Of a stretch of 64,000 nucleotides of DNA, positions 50,580 to 62,637 are shown piece by piece; within the stretch, counting starts at the first letter, position 1, and every line of letters begins with the position of its first letter. Origin of the DNA: Heliocybe sulcata (Eukaryota; Basidiomycota; Agaricomycetes; Gloeophyllales; Gloeophyllaceae); contig ML213530.1 of the NCBI GenBank assembly GCA_004369045.1, positions 195,133-259,132 on the forward strand, written 5' to 3'. The notes beneath the pieces were generated by a model. That model searched no databases and had not been told where the DNA came from. It worked only from the letters and a program-made list of their open reading frames with translations. The position numbers and the translations under genes were made by a program.

Positions 50580-50745
50580 ACTTCATTTGAGCACATCAAT
50601 TGACGGCTGTGGCGCATCAAATGCGTGTGAGTCGACTCAGAACTTCGCCACCATGTTCATCACTTTCGATTTCGACTCACTTAAGTGCATGCTTGTCGAA
50701 TACTAGACTATCAGGAAATATGTACGTGACTCTCTACAAACCACT
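50580..50745 (+). repeat. Isolated fragment of the family X upstream region
   Basis: About 160 bases match 39330-39475, the distal upstream region of copy A, including the blocks GCATCAAATGCGTGTGAGTC and ACTCAGAAC...CACCATGTTCATCACTTTCGA, given in part. No family X exon follows, so this is a remnant of a lost or never completed copy. Confidence 0.7.
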
Positions 50746-50980
50746 AACCAAGGAGGATTCATAGCTCATATTGGACCCGCCAATACCCCGACAAGCCCGT
50801 TTGGCCGATCAAGGCTACCCCGATAGGCCTAGTATTCCGCGCAATTGTTTCTGATACATCATCGAAAGCGATGGAGCCGGCGAGAGCATATCGCCTTGCG
50901 GTCTCCTACGGAACAGAGCTTATTGACACAACCCAACTGCGGCTATATCGATTTCTCTCGTCTTATCATGCCCTTGACCA

Positions 50981-53808
50981 CCTTAGGCAGGAGGGATTCA
51001 CCGACGTCATGACCCGTTGAGCCATTTACTGTGCAGGCCGGATATGGCCCGACTGGCCTCATCGGACACGATGCTGGCCTATAGTGACCAAATATAGATT
51101 TTCCTAATTTGAGCGGAGCTTCCTGTGTATCCGTCGGACCTCGCTGAATGCATCCGGAGCGTATCCGGGTGTTGTCCTCCTCTCTAAAAATTACATTATG
51201 GGTCCCGTGGCTTATTTCCAGTCAGTACATACTCAGATCCAATCCTCTTAAGTCGTTCCAATATAAGGCCTATATCACGACGATATCGCTGGTGAAGCAG
51301 CAAGGGTATCGCGACAATATCGGCCGGCTGATATGCCGGCGTAACCCGGTATGGGGCTGTGGGAAAAACATATGGATATAGAAAATGGTGGTAGAATGGC
51401 TCCTAGAAAATCGCAAAAATGCCCAATAAATCGGAGGATATTTGAGTGGACTGATAGTAGAGGTTTGTATAGAATTGAAACCAAATATTGCTCCAGGTAT
51501 CCTATATCTCCCGGAATCAATCTATCTTTATCCTCCACCTGCAGGAACAGTGCATCGAGATTTGTATCCCTCAGAGACATCCTACAGCACTTATATCTGG
51601 TATTGAAGCTATTCAAATGTATCTCTATAAGTTTACTTAGTACCCATGAGAATTATATCCACTACATCCCCAGATATCACCTCTGTCTGGTACCCCTCCT
51701 GCTACTCATGCATGCATAATGGAGTAGTATTCAAATGATGTAGCACTTTATATAGCATTATTGTTTATATAGAATTTTTGTTTGACCATCCCAGCATGCC
51801 TGGGATATCCCCAGGCTTCAATATGATACATGCCACTCATAGTGCCTATCACAGGTACACCTCCTGCCATAGGGATGGACCTACTGGACTTTGTGGCATA
51901 AAAACATGCTACAATACTTTCAATTTAACTATAGCTAATGCTCATAACTTGTCCCAGATGTTATTTCTCCTTATTGGTGCCAGTATGTCCCGGTAGCATG
52001 TTACAGACAACTGCATTTAAGCTCCATCCCATAAGGGCACCTGATCGCTCTAGCAGTACAATCAAGCAGTGGGATGCTGCAGAACAAGTTATGAGCATTA
52101 ACTACAGTTAAATTGAAAGTATTGTAGCATGTTTTCATGCCACAAAGTCCAGTAGGTCCATCCCTATGGCAGGAGGTGTACCTGTGACAGGCACTATGAG
52201 TGGCATGCATCATATTGAAGCCTGGGGATATCCTAAGCATACTGGGATGACCAAACAAGGATTCTATATCAATTATAATGCTATATCAAGTGCTATATCA
52301 TTTGAATACTACTCCATTATGCATGCATGAGTAGCAGGAGGGGTACCAGACAGAGGTGATATCTGGGGATGTAGTGGATATGATCCTCATGGGTACTAAG
52401 TAAACTTATAGAGATACATTTGGATAGCTTTGATACCAGATATAACCGGTGTAGGATGTCTCTGAGGGATACAAATTTCGATGCACTGTTCCTACAGGTG
52501 GAGGATAAATATAGATTTATTCCGAGAGATATAGGATACCTGGAGCAACATTGGGTTGCAAGTCTATACAAACCTATATCATTAGTCTACTCAAATATCC
52601 TCCCATTTATCGGGCTTTTTTCTGATTTTCTAGGAGCCATTCTACCACCATTTTCCATATCCATATGTTTTTCCCACGGCCCCATACCGGGTTATATCAA
52701 CCGGCCGATATTGTCGCGATATCGTCGTGATATAGGCTTATATTGGAACCACTCAAGAACCACTCAAATAGGATTGGATCCTGAGTATGTACTGACTAGA
52801 AATAAGCCATGGGACCCATAATGTAATTGTTACAGAGGAGGACAACACCCGGATACACTCCGGATGGCTAGTCCGATGNNNNNNNNNNNNNNNNNNNNNN
52901 NNNNNNNNNNNNNNNNNNNNNNNNNNNNNNNNNNNNNNNNNNNNNNNNNNNNNNNNNNNNNNNNNNNNNNNNNNNNNNNNNNNNNNNNNNNNNNNNNNNN
53001 NNNNNNNNNNNNNNNNNNNNNNNNNNNNNNNNNNNNNNNNNNNNNNNNNNNNNNNNNNNNNNNNNNNNNNNNNNNNNNNNNNNNNNNNNNNNNNNNNNNN
53101 NNNNNNNNNNNNNNNNNNNNNNNNNNNNNNNNNNNNNNNNNNNNNNNNNNNNNNNNNNNNNNNNNNNNNNNNNNNNNNNNNNNNNNNNNNNNNNNNNNNN
53201 NNNNNNNNNNNNNNNNNNNNNNNNNNNNNNNNNNNNNNNNNNNNNNNNNNNNNNNNNNNNNNNNNNNNNNNNNNNNNNNNNNNNNNNNNNNNNNNNNNNN
53301 NNNNNNNNNNNNNNNNNNNNNNNNNNNNNNNNNNNNNNNNNNNNNNNNNNNNNNNNNNNNNNNNNNNNNNNNNNNNNNNNNNNNNNNNNNNNNNNNNNNN
53401 NNNNNNNNNNNNNNNNNNNNNNNNNNNNNNNNNNNNNNNNNNNNNNNNNNNNNNNNNNNNNNNNNNNNNNNNNNNNNNNNNNNNNNNNNNNNNNNNNNNN
53501 NNNNNNNNNNNNNNNNNNNNNNNNNNNNNNNNNNNNNNNNNNNNNNNNNNNNNNNNNNNNNNNNNNNNNNNNNNNNNNNNNNNNNNNNNNNNNNNNNNNN
53601 NNNNNNNNNNNNNCTACCAGCGATCATTGGCCTGAGCATTCAGCGATGTCCGACAGATATGCAGGAGGCTCTCTTCAAATTAGGAAAATCTATATTTGGA
53701 CACTATAGGCCAGCATCGCGTCCGATAGGGCCTGTCGGGCCATATCCGGCCTGCACAGTAAATGGCCTAACGGGTCATGACGTCGGCGAATCCCTCCTGC
53801 CTAAGGTG
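50981..53808. mobile_element. Foldback DNA element with long inverted arms and 8-bp target duplication
   Basis: The outer ends are inverted copies (CACCTTAGGCAGGAGGGATT at the left, its complement at 53789-53808). The flanks carry the same 8 bases, CCCTTGAC, in direct orientation at 50973-50980 and 53809-53816, a target-site duplication. The left half (50981 to about 51998) is an inverted copy of the right half (about 52001 on), with the centre near 52000, so nearly the whole element is one imperfect palindrome. The right arm is interrupted by the N gap plus some non-matching bases. Mirror-image frames of up to about 130 codons occur in both arms but match nothing I know; no transposase is seen. 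The 8-bp duplication fits hAT-like transposition; the family assignment is inference. Confidence 0.75.
52879..53613. other. Assembly gap (735 N)
   Basis: A run of N inside the right arm of the foldback element. The left arm has no counterpart for the bases around the gap, so the gap probably hides an extra insertion or a collapsed repeat. The true length is unknown. Confidence 0.97.
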
Positions 53809-53848
53809 CCCTTGACAGCGAACTTCCTGCATCCTCTGTCGACAAGGT

Positions 53849-54386
53849 TACGAGTCCTGAGTTTACGAAGGATGAGTCTTTGCATGCATTTTTTGGGCGC
53901 GCTGCCGAACGTTCCCGCCGTGGGAAAGTAGATGCCGAGTAATCGGAGTATGAACGTCTTTGTAGTTATCAATACACTCAAATGAAACCCCGCCCCTATT
54001 GAGACTACAAGCGGAGTACGAAACACGTCTTGTAGTGGTCCCGATCACTAATTCTTGTCGGTCTCCATGATGCTCACTCTTTTGCACCTCAAATTTTGAA
54101 TATAAGCATATGAGAATGGAACCTGCGTACTGGAATATTTTCAAGATTTTATCACCCCTTTAGCATCCCTCACCCTTCAAACCTGTCGAATTCACCTCTG
54201 TTACCGTGGGAATACGCATTGAATGGGACTTGTAGTCGGTGGCGCAGGTCAGTTGAGCCCGATTCTATGGCACGATGCGTGAAGTATATTCAACTGGAGG
54301 GTTTTATTTACCGGGATCACTGTAGTATTATATGTATAGTATTATATTTAGTGTTACTTAATCACAACGCTACCACAGGACTCGTA
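53849..54386 (+). mobile_element. Small TIR DNA element (MITE-like), copy 2
   Basis: Bounded by TACGAGTCCTGAG and its near-complement CAGGACTCGTA, 538 bp. It aligns with the reverse complement of the element at 43511-44120 at the ends and in patches inside, but is clearly diverged. It ends three bases before the start codon of the following hydrolase gene, so it may supply its promoter and leader. No coding region. Confidence 0.62.
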
Positions 54387-54389
54387 AAA

Positions 54390-55807
54390 ATGCCACGTGA
54401 GCGGTGGCCGGCTACCCCCAAGTCTGTGGAATTCACATACAGCTTCGACCGCCCGCTTCGATCTATTGCCACCTGCTACATTTCTGAGTCTTGTGCTCCA
54501 ATTAAGTGCTCAGGTATCCCGACTTACACGCTTCTTTTTGCCGGCGGAATATCACTCAGTAAGCTTTTCGCTTGTCTGTTGCATCTTTATTGATCCTCTG
54601 TCAATCTGGCTCAGACCAGGAAACTTGGGTGCCCGTGATCAAGCACCTGTACCGGATAGCCGCCGACCCAGAAGTCAACTTCGATATCTTATCCATTTGG
54701 GTCATCGAGCGCCCCAATCATGGCGATTCTGCCTTGTTGAACAAGCGGATACTTGACAATCATTACTCCGAAGTCTGTGAGTACACCCTGAACTGGAGTG
54801 CCTGGACTGAGCTGGAGTATAAATTGTTTCGCTGAAACACCATACGGGTGTTTCTGCAGTTCCGGGAGTGCAATATGCGACATGTATCCAGCACTTCCTG
54901 TGCTCAAATATCTTATCTCCTCGAGAACGAGAATCACTAATTGCTGTCGGTCACTCCTCGGGCGCTGGCTGTCTGTAAGTACTACTTACCTAAAAGGCTG
55001 TTTGCATGCTAACGAGCCTTGGTGTATTTCGTTATCACAGCTTTCGAGCTATGTACCCAGCGATGAACCATTTCCCATTCAAGGCGGTCGTAGCTGTAGA
55101 GTGCCCGCATTGTGGCACCGAGGCTGAGGAGTGGTTCCAGCTATTATACAAGAACGTGATCCGCTCCAGCGCTCGGCGGCCCAGAGACTGGGCTTCGAAG
55201 GAAGATGCCATGGAATGGATGAAGACGCATCTCCCGTGGAGTACCTTTCACCCTGATGTTCTGGCAATCATCGAGGTACGATGTACTTGGAACACCGGGC
55301 TGTATGTACTAAAGGCGAATCTAGGAGACTTACTTCATTACTGCCCCAGACAAGCCCGGACGCATCGCGCCGAAGACCTCGGTTGAGCAGGAGCAAGCCT
55401 GTTTCGTACACGACGGGATCTACAAGATGGGCGTGCCCTACATCCGTCAAATTCTATCCCGGATACCGGTTCACGTTATCTCGGGTTCTGTGGAAGACAT
55501 TTGGTATGTCGCCTGTCTTCGTATATCACTTGCGCAGCAGGCTTACGATGTTTTCAAGGCCGCGGCAAATGTACCGTATCGTCGAGAAGAACCTGAAGGA
55601 GGATCGAGATGCCTTTGCTTCTGTGGTTACCATCCAAGGAGCATCGCACTATGTAAGCCCTGCCCAGTTTCCTCGCCCATCCGTCGTATGGTCTGCTCCT
55701 TTGTCTAACGCGAATGAAAGGTGCCCGTTCAAAAGCCTCAGGAGCTTGCGACGGAGATAGCTCGCATACTGGCTAACGAAAGCCGCGTGCCTCCTGCCAG
55801 GCTATGA
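54390..55807 (+). CDS. Alpha/beta hydrolase
   Basis: A hydrolase of the AB-hydrolase superfamily, substrate unknown. It starts MPRERWPATPKSVEFTYSFD just after the TIR element. The block ETWVPVIKHLYRIAADPEVNFDILSIWVIERPNHGDS (given by its ends) is typical of the family. The nucleophile elbow is AVGHSSGAGCL (GxSxG, split near an intron). FPFKAVVAVECPHCG and AMEWMKTHLPWSTFHPDVL follow, then ETYFITAPDKPGRIAPKT. The C-terminus has the conserved His in QGASHYVPVQKPQELA. Six or seven short introns; the model is open, about 330 aa. No signal peptide is evident. Convergent with P450 2; together with the two P450s and the MFS gene it may form a small metabolic cluster. Confidence 0.8.
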
Positions 55808-56148
55808 GCCTCTAGCGTGGTTCGGCTCGGGAGCGAGCGGTGACGGCATGTGTTGAGCTGTCAGAGCCGGTTCCCTTCTCTATCCCCGTAGTACTATGAT
55901 TGCCTATCGCCTAGATCACTGCGATGTCGCCTATTAGGTTGTATCCGTGGATGCTACGTTCAAACTGACTGACTATCGCGAGGATTTCTTCCTGAATCTG
56001 ACTCGGCGAAGCATTGACCCACGTCTGGATCAAGCAAAGGTATATGTACTATGTTTGACTGTCGTAGAATGCAGTATCATATTGAGGTGCTACATGGTTA
56101 CTATATAATATATTACACGGACACATCCACCCTTCTGAGCAGAAGTGC
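55808..56148. other. Intergenic between convergent genes
   Basis: No gene is supported between the hydrolase and P450 2 stop codons; both 3' ends lie here. Confidence 0.45.
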
Positions 56149-58365
56149 TTATTTCGCTGCTGCCTTCGGCTGGACCTTCACCAATAGCGGCTGCTCAAAG
56201 AATGTAGCACGCACGACACGTACTTTGCTTAGGAACGCTCCTTGGTCGTAGTTGTCAGGGAAGGACATGTCAAGAGACATAGTCAATTGAGCGACGGCCA
56301 TACGCATCTCGTGCATGGCGAAGGTTTTTCCGAGACATGCGTACCGACCTGTTGCAGCCACCGGATGCATTAGGGTCTCGAGCATATCGTGCTGAGTAAA
56401 CACCACACACCTGCCGTGAACGGGGTAAAGGCTCGCTTATTCAAAGGTGCATACGTGCCAAGTTCCCCCGGCAGCCACCTTTCCGGGCGAAAAGTCTATG
56501 AAACCAAGGTATCTCCCAGACTCAAAAGAGCAGAATTCATAGAATGTCACTCACATCTGCATCTGGTCCAAAGTTCTCCTCGTCGTGCTGTTGGGAATGG
56601 CTGTCGACAGCTACAATAGTCCCACCAGGTATGGCGACCCCGTCAATGGTGGATCCGCCCATCGGTACCTGCCGCTGTAGAAAGAACGGTGTGCTGAGTC
56701 GCAAGCCTTCATTAATTACCGCCGTCAGGTAGGGGAGAGCAGCAAGTTTGTCTTCCGTGAGATGCTCCTGATCGGGGAAAGCTTCTTCGAGCTCGCGTTG
56801 TAGGTGGTTGTAGCTGTTTGGGTGACGAAGAAGGAAGTACACGATGAAGCTCATAGCGGTCGCTACGGGATCGGACCCTGGAACGGCATAAGATCTCTCA
56901 TTGCATCTGCGGCGACATCAAAGATGATGGTTACCAGCCAGGATAGCGATAGCAGCGTCGATCTCAAGGTCCCTGACAGGAATGGGATTTCCGGTGGCAT
57001 GTTCTCGGGATATCTAAGCAGGTTGTGCGTGATCAGTCACGTCCTTCTGGACATGGAATCAATACATACGAGATACGAGGACAAATCCTTGTGGTCCACA
57101 GTTCCGCTAGCATCCATTCGTCGTCGCATCATATGGCCGGCTAGGTGATGCAGCTGGTGCATGTGCTTGGTTGTCGGCAGGTGCCAGACGATGTCCATAA
57201 GCCACGGTATCTGACCGAAGCTATGAAAGACGTCAGCATTACGTGCTATCCTTACATTTCAAGAAGTACATGTACACTTCATTAGCTGCAGTAGCCATAC
57301 GTCCTCCCGAGATAAGGCCTCCGGCGTCCCCATTCTTCATGAGTTCCTAATTGAGGTGTCATTTAAGGCTCCCATCCGCAATAGTAAGGATTGGGACGTA
57401 CAAGTTCGCTACAACCGCCGAACACCATATCTCCCTTGGAAGGCGCAGGCGTTGTCAGTTGTCGTCAGTCAGTTAGGAAACCCTCTGAACCAACGTAGCT
57501 TACCATGATGTCATAGGACCAATGATCGAGGCATTCTGTGAGGTCGACGACTCCATCTTTGTTGCATCTTCTGAGAATGCATGAGACCAGTTCGTGGGTG
57601 CGCTTTCTCAGAGCGACATAGAATGCTGAAACTCTAGGAATAGCGTCAAGAATATTGAAGAAGGAAGAGGGGTTATGCAACCAATTTACCCGTTTGATGT
57701 GAATGCTTGAGCCCATATACGCTTGCGCTCTGCGTGAGCTTCCTTGGGTACTTTAAAGAACAACGCGACGGCGTCTACATGTCCTGGTATAGTATACGAA
57801 GGCCCTTTGCTCATGGCATTGGCACCAGTGTATATGACGTGGCCAGCATGGGAGGAACTAATGGATAAATGGTTGGGACCTGTTCACTCACTACGAGTCA
57901 GACGAGGCGCATGCTTGGACGGGGAAAGCACATCACCAATCCGGACGAATTTGCCATATCGCCTGTGCAATTTAGATAGGACATGGTGCCGATGCCCTCC
58001 CGCTGAAGCGACCGCAAGACGGATGCTACTGGAAAACCAGAGCTTAGGACCCGGGAATAAAGCGAGAGGGTGAAGAGGAGAAAAGCGGTAAGCTACGGTT
58101 GTGCTTGCGAGAGCGCCTCCGTAAACGGTAGTGAGCAATATAGTGAGTTGTAGTGCATGGATAGAGGTAACTTTGGTGCCAAAGTAGAGACCACAGTATA
58201 TTGCAACAAGTGTTGCAGCGGCCACACAAGCTGCCCGGTCCCCACGTATAGGGTTTCTGTGCAAAATAACCCATGAGACCTAATTTCAGACATGTGTCAG
58301 CAAGTAAAGCTTGAGAGTGATGGCGATATACCTACCACGCCAGCCGTTATAGTGATAGCATACAT
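56149..58365 (-). CDS. Cytochrome P450 monooxygenase 2
   Basis: The start at 58365 (MYAITITAGV) needs an intron ending at about 58279. The second exon continues VSWVILHRNPIRGD and gives two or three N-terminal membrane segments, then FSPLHPLALFPGPKLW. Later blocks are NAMSKGPSYTIPGHVDAVALF, an I-helix-like AVPGSDPVATAMSFI, ExxR as EGLR, and RPERWLPGELG. The heme loop is split by an intron and reads FTAGRYACLGKTFAMHEMRMA, where Arg replaces the Pro usual in the FxxGPYxCxGK type. It ends VQPKAAAK. About nine introns; open in the splice model. The family resembles fungal P450s of specialised metabolism, but no CYP number is claimed. Confidence 0.82.
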
Positions 58366-59622
58366 TCTGGACTCTTCGGGAGACATCATACTTGCTGGGA
58401 TCTATTGCGAGGCAGCGCAGCACTTGCAGTATCGATTCAAAAGCTGCTCCTGGGATTCAGAACTCATAGCCAGAACTCGGTTTATAGAAGAGCAAGACCA
58501 CTAGTGTAGAAGGCTTCGCTTTTTTGGGGGGATATTGGCTTGTCAAGTGCGGCGTGGAGCCAAGCAAGTTTCAACCACGTTCCTACACGGATTACACCCT
58601 GAAGGGATGCTATTCAGCGATAGACATACAGCCAATCGACATAGCGCCTCTCGACCTGTCTGTTTAGTCCCAATACGCCACTGTCATAGAGACTGCATTA
58701 TGCATACGACAAACATGCAAAGCAGTCATACTCGGTTAAAGTGTCCCAGCGCTGCCTTTTCGGCTGGAGATCAGATGCCGGAACCCGGGAAGCATCGAGG
58801 CGAGATGCAAAATACTGTCAGTTCCGAGTTAGTTCGGAGGAAAGATAGCCTCAGATAGAGCATGGACAGAACATGTTCGATAGTTTGAGCTAAGATAACC
58901 ACTAGTCCGTACGGTACGTCCATGTCGTAAGTACCCGTTCGGCCCAGCTCGACATCGTCGCAGTAACAATACTAGACGAAGCCGAGACGCTCAAAGCTCA
59001 TTGACCTGAGAGATAGTGTCTTTTCCATTTTGTAGTCGCCACAAAGGAGAGAAGGATAGCGTTGAGCAAGTGATTCGGCGGCAGGTAACATTTGGAGATT
59101 TTCTTATGCGTGGGTAAGTTGGTGTGCCGGCATCTGCCGAGTATCCATGAAAATCAAATGAAAATATTGAGCTCAGTCTGAAATATTGGTGTCAGCATAT
59201 ATACCAAGGTTCGTCGCTTCGTCCGTAGTATTTTGCGGAAACTTACCCCTCCACGGCAGGCCCAGAAAGAAAGTCTAAGTAATCGCCTATCATGCAGGCA
59301 ATAGTTTCCCGGGAACGTTTCTCCAGGACGCCTGCAGGAGAAGCTTTGCGCAGGTAGACGTGCAGGTTTCAGGCCCCTCCGACCTGACTTGGCGTAGAGG
59401 ATGAACATTCTTGCAATTGGCCTGCAACGACACCACATCACTTGCATAAACAAGCATGTGATCCGCGATGTTCCGGCTCGTCCGAACCGAGTCCGCAGCT
59501 TCAGCTGGAACCCTTCGTACGTCGTACTCTGAGAATGCTGATGTTCCATTATATATCCTGTGACTATTAGTTGAGTATGGATACTCTTTACAGTGAGCAA
59601 ACATCCAAAGTCATGACAGAAC
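58366..59622. other. 1.25 kb intergenic, P450 2 to MFS gene
   Basis: Contains the P450 2 promoter at the left and the MFS 3' flank at the right. Frames of about 100 codons on both strands look non-coding. Nothing recognisable was found. Confidence 0.45.
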
Positions 59623-61799
59623 TCATGCACTAGCTTCAACCTTGGTTTCAGTACTATCGCGCGGTGTCTGTAGCGCCCACTGGTCGTCCATCTCCGTCTG
59701 CATTGACACCTCCTTCATCAGCAAGCTGCAAACCAGGCCCAGGCCCGATATACCCGTAAATGTGATCCAAATCAGACGCGTGCTCTCCGCAAATGCGTGA
59801 ATAACCTCGTTTCGCAGCGGCTGCTCCAGCTCGCGAATCAAGGGGATAGCTGCATACGCGATCTGAGCTCCTGCTGGGAATTCCGCAGTGAATGCCACAG
59901 GAAGCCGGCGTCTTAGCTCGTTCTGCAGTATCGCACCTCCGACCATGATGCCAAAGACCTGTCCGAAACCGTCAGGCGCGGTCTGGGGCCATTTTAGGTC
60001 AAACACTCACGGTCGATAAACACCTCGAGAACATGTAGAAGGCCAAAGCTCCCGCATTATTGGAATACGGAAGCGGCGCGAGGATAGGGAACAACGTCCC
60101 GGTCCATACGATCCCCGCACCCGCCCCGGCAACAATCTGGTAGCCCACGAACTGTCCCACTGTGCTGTTCTCGTCCATGAGCGTCAGCAGACCGCAGCCA
60201 ATGGTCAGGAGGACCCATCCGGTCCAATTCGCCAGCCGGTACTTCTTCGATATTTGCACGGTTGCTCCACAGAGTATCCCGAATGGTGCGACGGTGAAGC
60301 AGAGTCCGAAGACATCCACACCCGACCGGATTGGAGAAGCGACCTTCACGGCTTGAAAGTACACCGGCATATAATCTGGACAGATGTCACAAATCAGGAT
60401 CCTGTTAACCTGCTACTTATTGTGTTACATTCACGTACAGATCATCCCGTTTGTCGGTATGCCGTGAATGAAGGTACACAAGTACCTACACGACCATTAT
60501 GAAATCAAGGTAACAGTAGCATTAATCTCTACTCACCCGCTTATGGACGTTCGATTCATGACACTCGACCAGGGAATCTGGTGAGTACAATTCAGTAATA
60601 TAGGTATCGTAGGGGTGCATTGGCTTACCATGGGCTTGCTGCAGAAATAGGCCTCATAGACAAAGAAGGCTACCAGTCCAGCCACGCCGATACATAATGC
60701 GACCAGAACTTGGTATGAATTCCATGCGTATGTGACACCTCCCCAGGTAAAGGATAGCACTATAGCCGTCACGCTTCCGACGACGATGATGTTCCCGCTG
60801 CAATTTTGGCCGGTCATCAGCCATCTCCGAGGCGATAGTCTGACGTGTACAGGGGAGGACGTACACCCAATCGATACTTCTCAGCTTCTCCCTGACACTT
60901 TCCTTCGGCGTCTTGACATTGTAGAAGATGCATTGGAGGATAACTGCGACTGCGCAGACTGGCAGGTTGAGCCAGAATAGCCATCTCCATTTCCCGCTAG
61001 TTGCAAGCGCACCGCCTATTGGAGGGCCTATAGCTCTGAGGTGGGAACGTTGCACCATCAGTGGATGATCTGCGTAGAAATCTGGTACGTACGATGCCAG
61101 TGCCCAGACTCTGCGAAAGGAACGTTAGTTTGAACCTTTTCAGGCGCGGAACCAGACGTACGATGCTGAGATGCTCAGGTACATCCCTCTCTCCTTCAGT
61201 GGCACCATATCCGAGAAGATGATTTCCGTCATCGTCAGTATACCTCCACCACCCATGCCCTGGAATGCTACGACAGTTTCATCACCATATGCAGTATATG
61301 TCAACGCCGAGAAAGCATACCTCTACCGACTATCAACATGGGCATGTTTACTGCTGCCCCGCAGATTGCGCATCCGGCGGCAAACAAGCAGATTACGGAG
61401 ATCAGCACTTGCTTTCTACCGAAGGCGGACGCGAGAGCGCCGCAGAGAGGAAGGATGGCAGTAGACCCGAGTGAAGGGATACTGCCAGCCCAGATGAAGT
61501 TTCCGCCATTCAGGTGCTGAGCGATGGTGGGTAATGTGGTCGACAGAGCCGTCTACAAGCATTACTGATATTAGAACGCGAGTTCTGCAGATGTTAGAAG
61601 TACGTACGATCTCCAAGGCGGACAAGAAATCGCAAGTCCAATTCGAGATGAGCACCATCCAGAACGCGAGGCCTTTATGGCGAGTACCTGCTTGAACTCC
61701 TACTGATGTTGATCTGGCATAGGTCTGTGAGCTCAGGGCTAGACGAGCGACGGGCGTATCTTACGCAGTCTCCTTTTCATAATCCGACTTTCCGCTCAT
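59623..61799 (-). CDS. MFS drug:proton antiporter, 14-TM (DHA2) type
   Basis: A plasma-membrane exporter. It starts MSGKSDYEKETA, a charged cytosolic N-terminus, then LAFWMVLISNWTCDFLSALEI, TALSTTLPTIAQHL and the motif-A-like FGRKQVLI. A glycine-rich GMGGGGI and the motif-C region GPPIGGALATSGKWRWLFWLNLP, characteristic of DHA2 efflux pumps, follow. Later helices include SVTAIVLSFTWGG and GYQIVAGAGAGIVW. The C-terminal tail is charged and ends STETKVEASA. Interrupted by at least eight short introns. Likely exports a toxic or secreted metabolite; its position beside two P450s and a hydrolase supports this by context only. Confidence 0.85.
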
Positions 61800-62637
61800 A
61801 GCTGCGAACGAACCCCGCGTATTGTGCGCACGGAAAAGGCTACAGAGATATGCCTGCTGGGGTAAAGAGGAGCTCCTGGCGAGAGGACATTCGACACTTA
61901 CTAAGATTTCTGAACTCTACCGTTCACTTGAAGCTATCTGGTCTCTGAGCTTCTACTCGTCTACCGCTGCCCGTTCGATTGCCAGAGAGCAGAGAAGTGG
62001 TCTGGTTGGAGAGTCAGACCTCGTTGGCTCGCGCATCTTGACTGGCTGCGGTCACTGTTACTGTCGTATCCCCGGATCTGACGTCGCTGTCAAGGAAGCT
62101 GAGGATCCACTGCCACACGGCGCAAGAAGATACTGGAGGTTTCGCCAACTCCGCTGCGAAGGTGGGTTGCGAGGAGCAGGAAGGAAGAGCTTGTATAAGC
62201 TAAAGCCAAAGTGACAGTCAGCTTTCCTATCACTGCTGTCATTTCTCATGCATTTCCCAGGGATTGAGCAAGAATCGACACTCTATTATCGGTTCCGTAG
62301 ACGTTAACTTCCACCCGGATCAATAACTTCCCGCCGACGTAACAATACGGCACCGAAGAAAGCCTATGGTGGCTCGGCATCGGGATACTGCGAACGACAT
62401 AATATGTTATTTACGTCCCGCACGCCCCCGCCTAGTATGGCTGCAATCCCAAGCATCTCCTCGGAGGTCGACAGTGTGTCGTAGCGTCGTGGAATATGCA
62501 TTTAATCTGGTTATGGGACATTATGTGGGTACAGGACATGCATGCGCCTATCTCTACATTAAAGGAAAACTATTCTACGATGCCACTTGGATTCCCTAAG
62601 CTGGTAGATCTAGGTACTGCTCCGAACGCCGTCGATA
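61800..62637. other. Intergenic, MFS promoter and hydrolase 3' flank
   Basis: Frames up to 130 codons (61822-62214) show no family resemblance and no intron-exon logic. Treated as non-coding. Confidence 0.45.

Noticed and set aside
50981-53808. LTR retroelement as an explanation for the long repeat
   Set aside because: The arms are inverted, not direct, and the target duplication is 8 bp. No reverse transcriptase, integrase or gag-like residues were seen.
52830-53931. Long frames across the N run
   Set aside because: They consist of unknown residues from the assembly gap.
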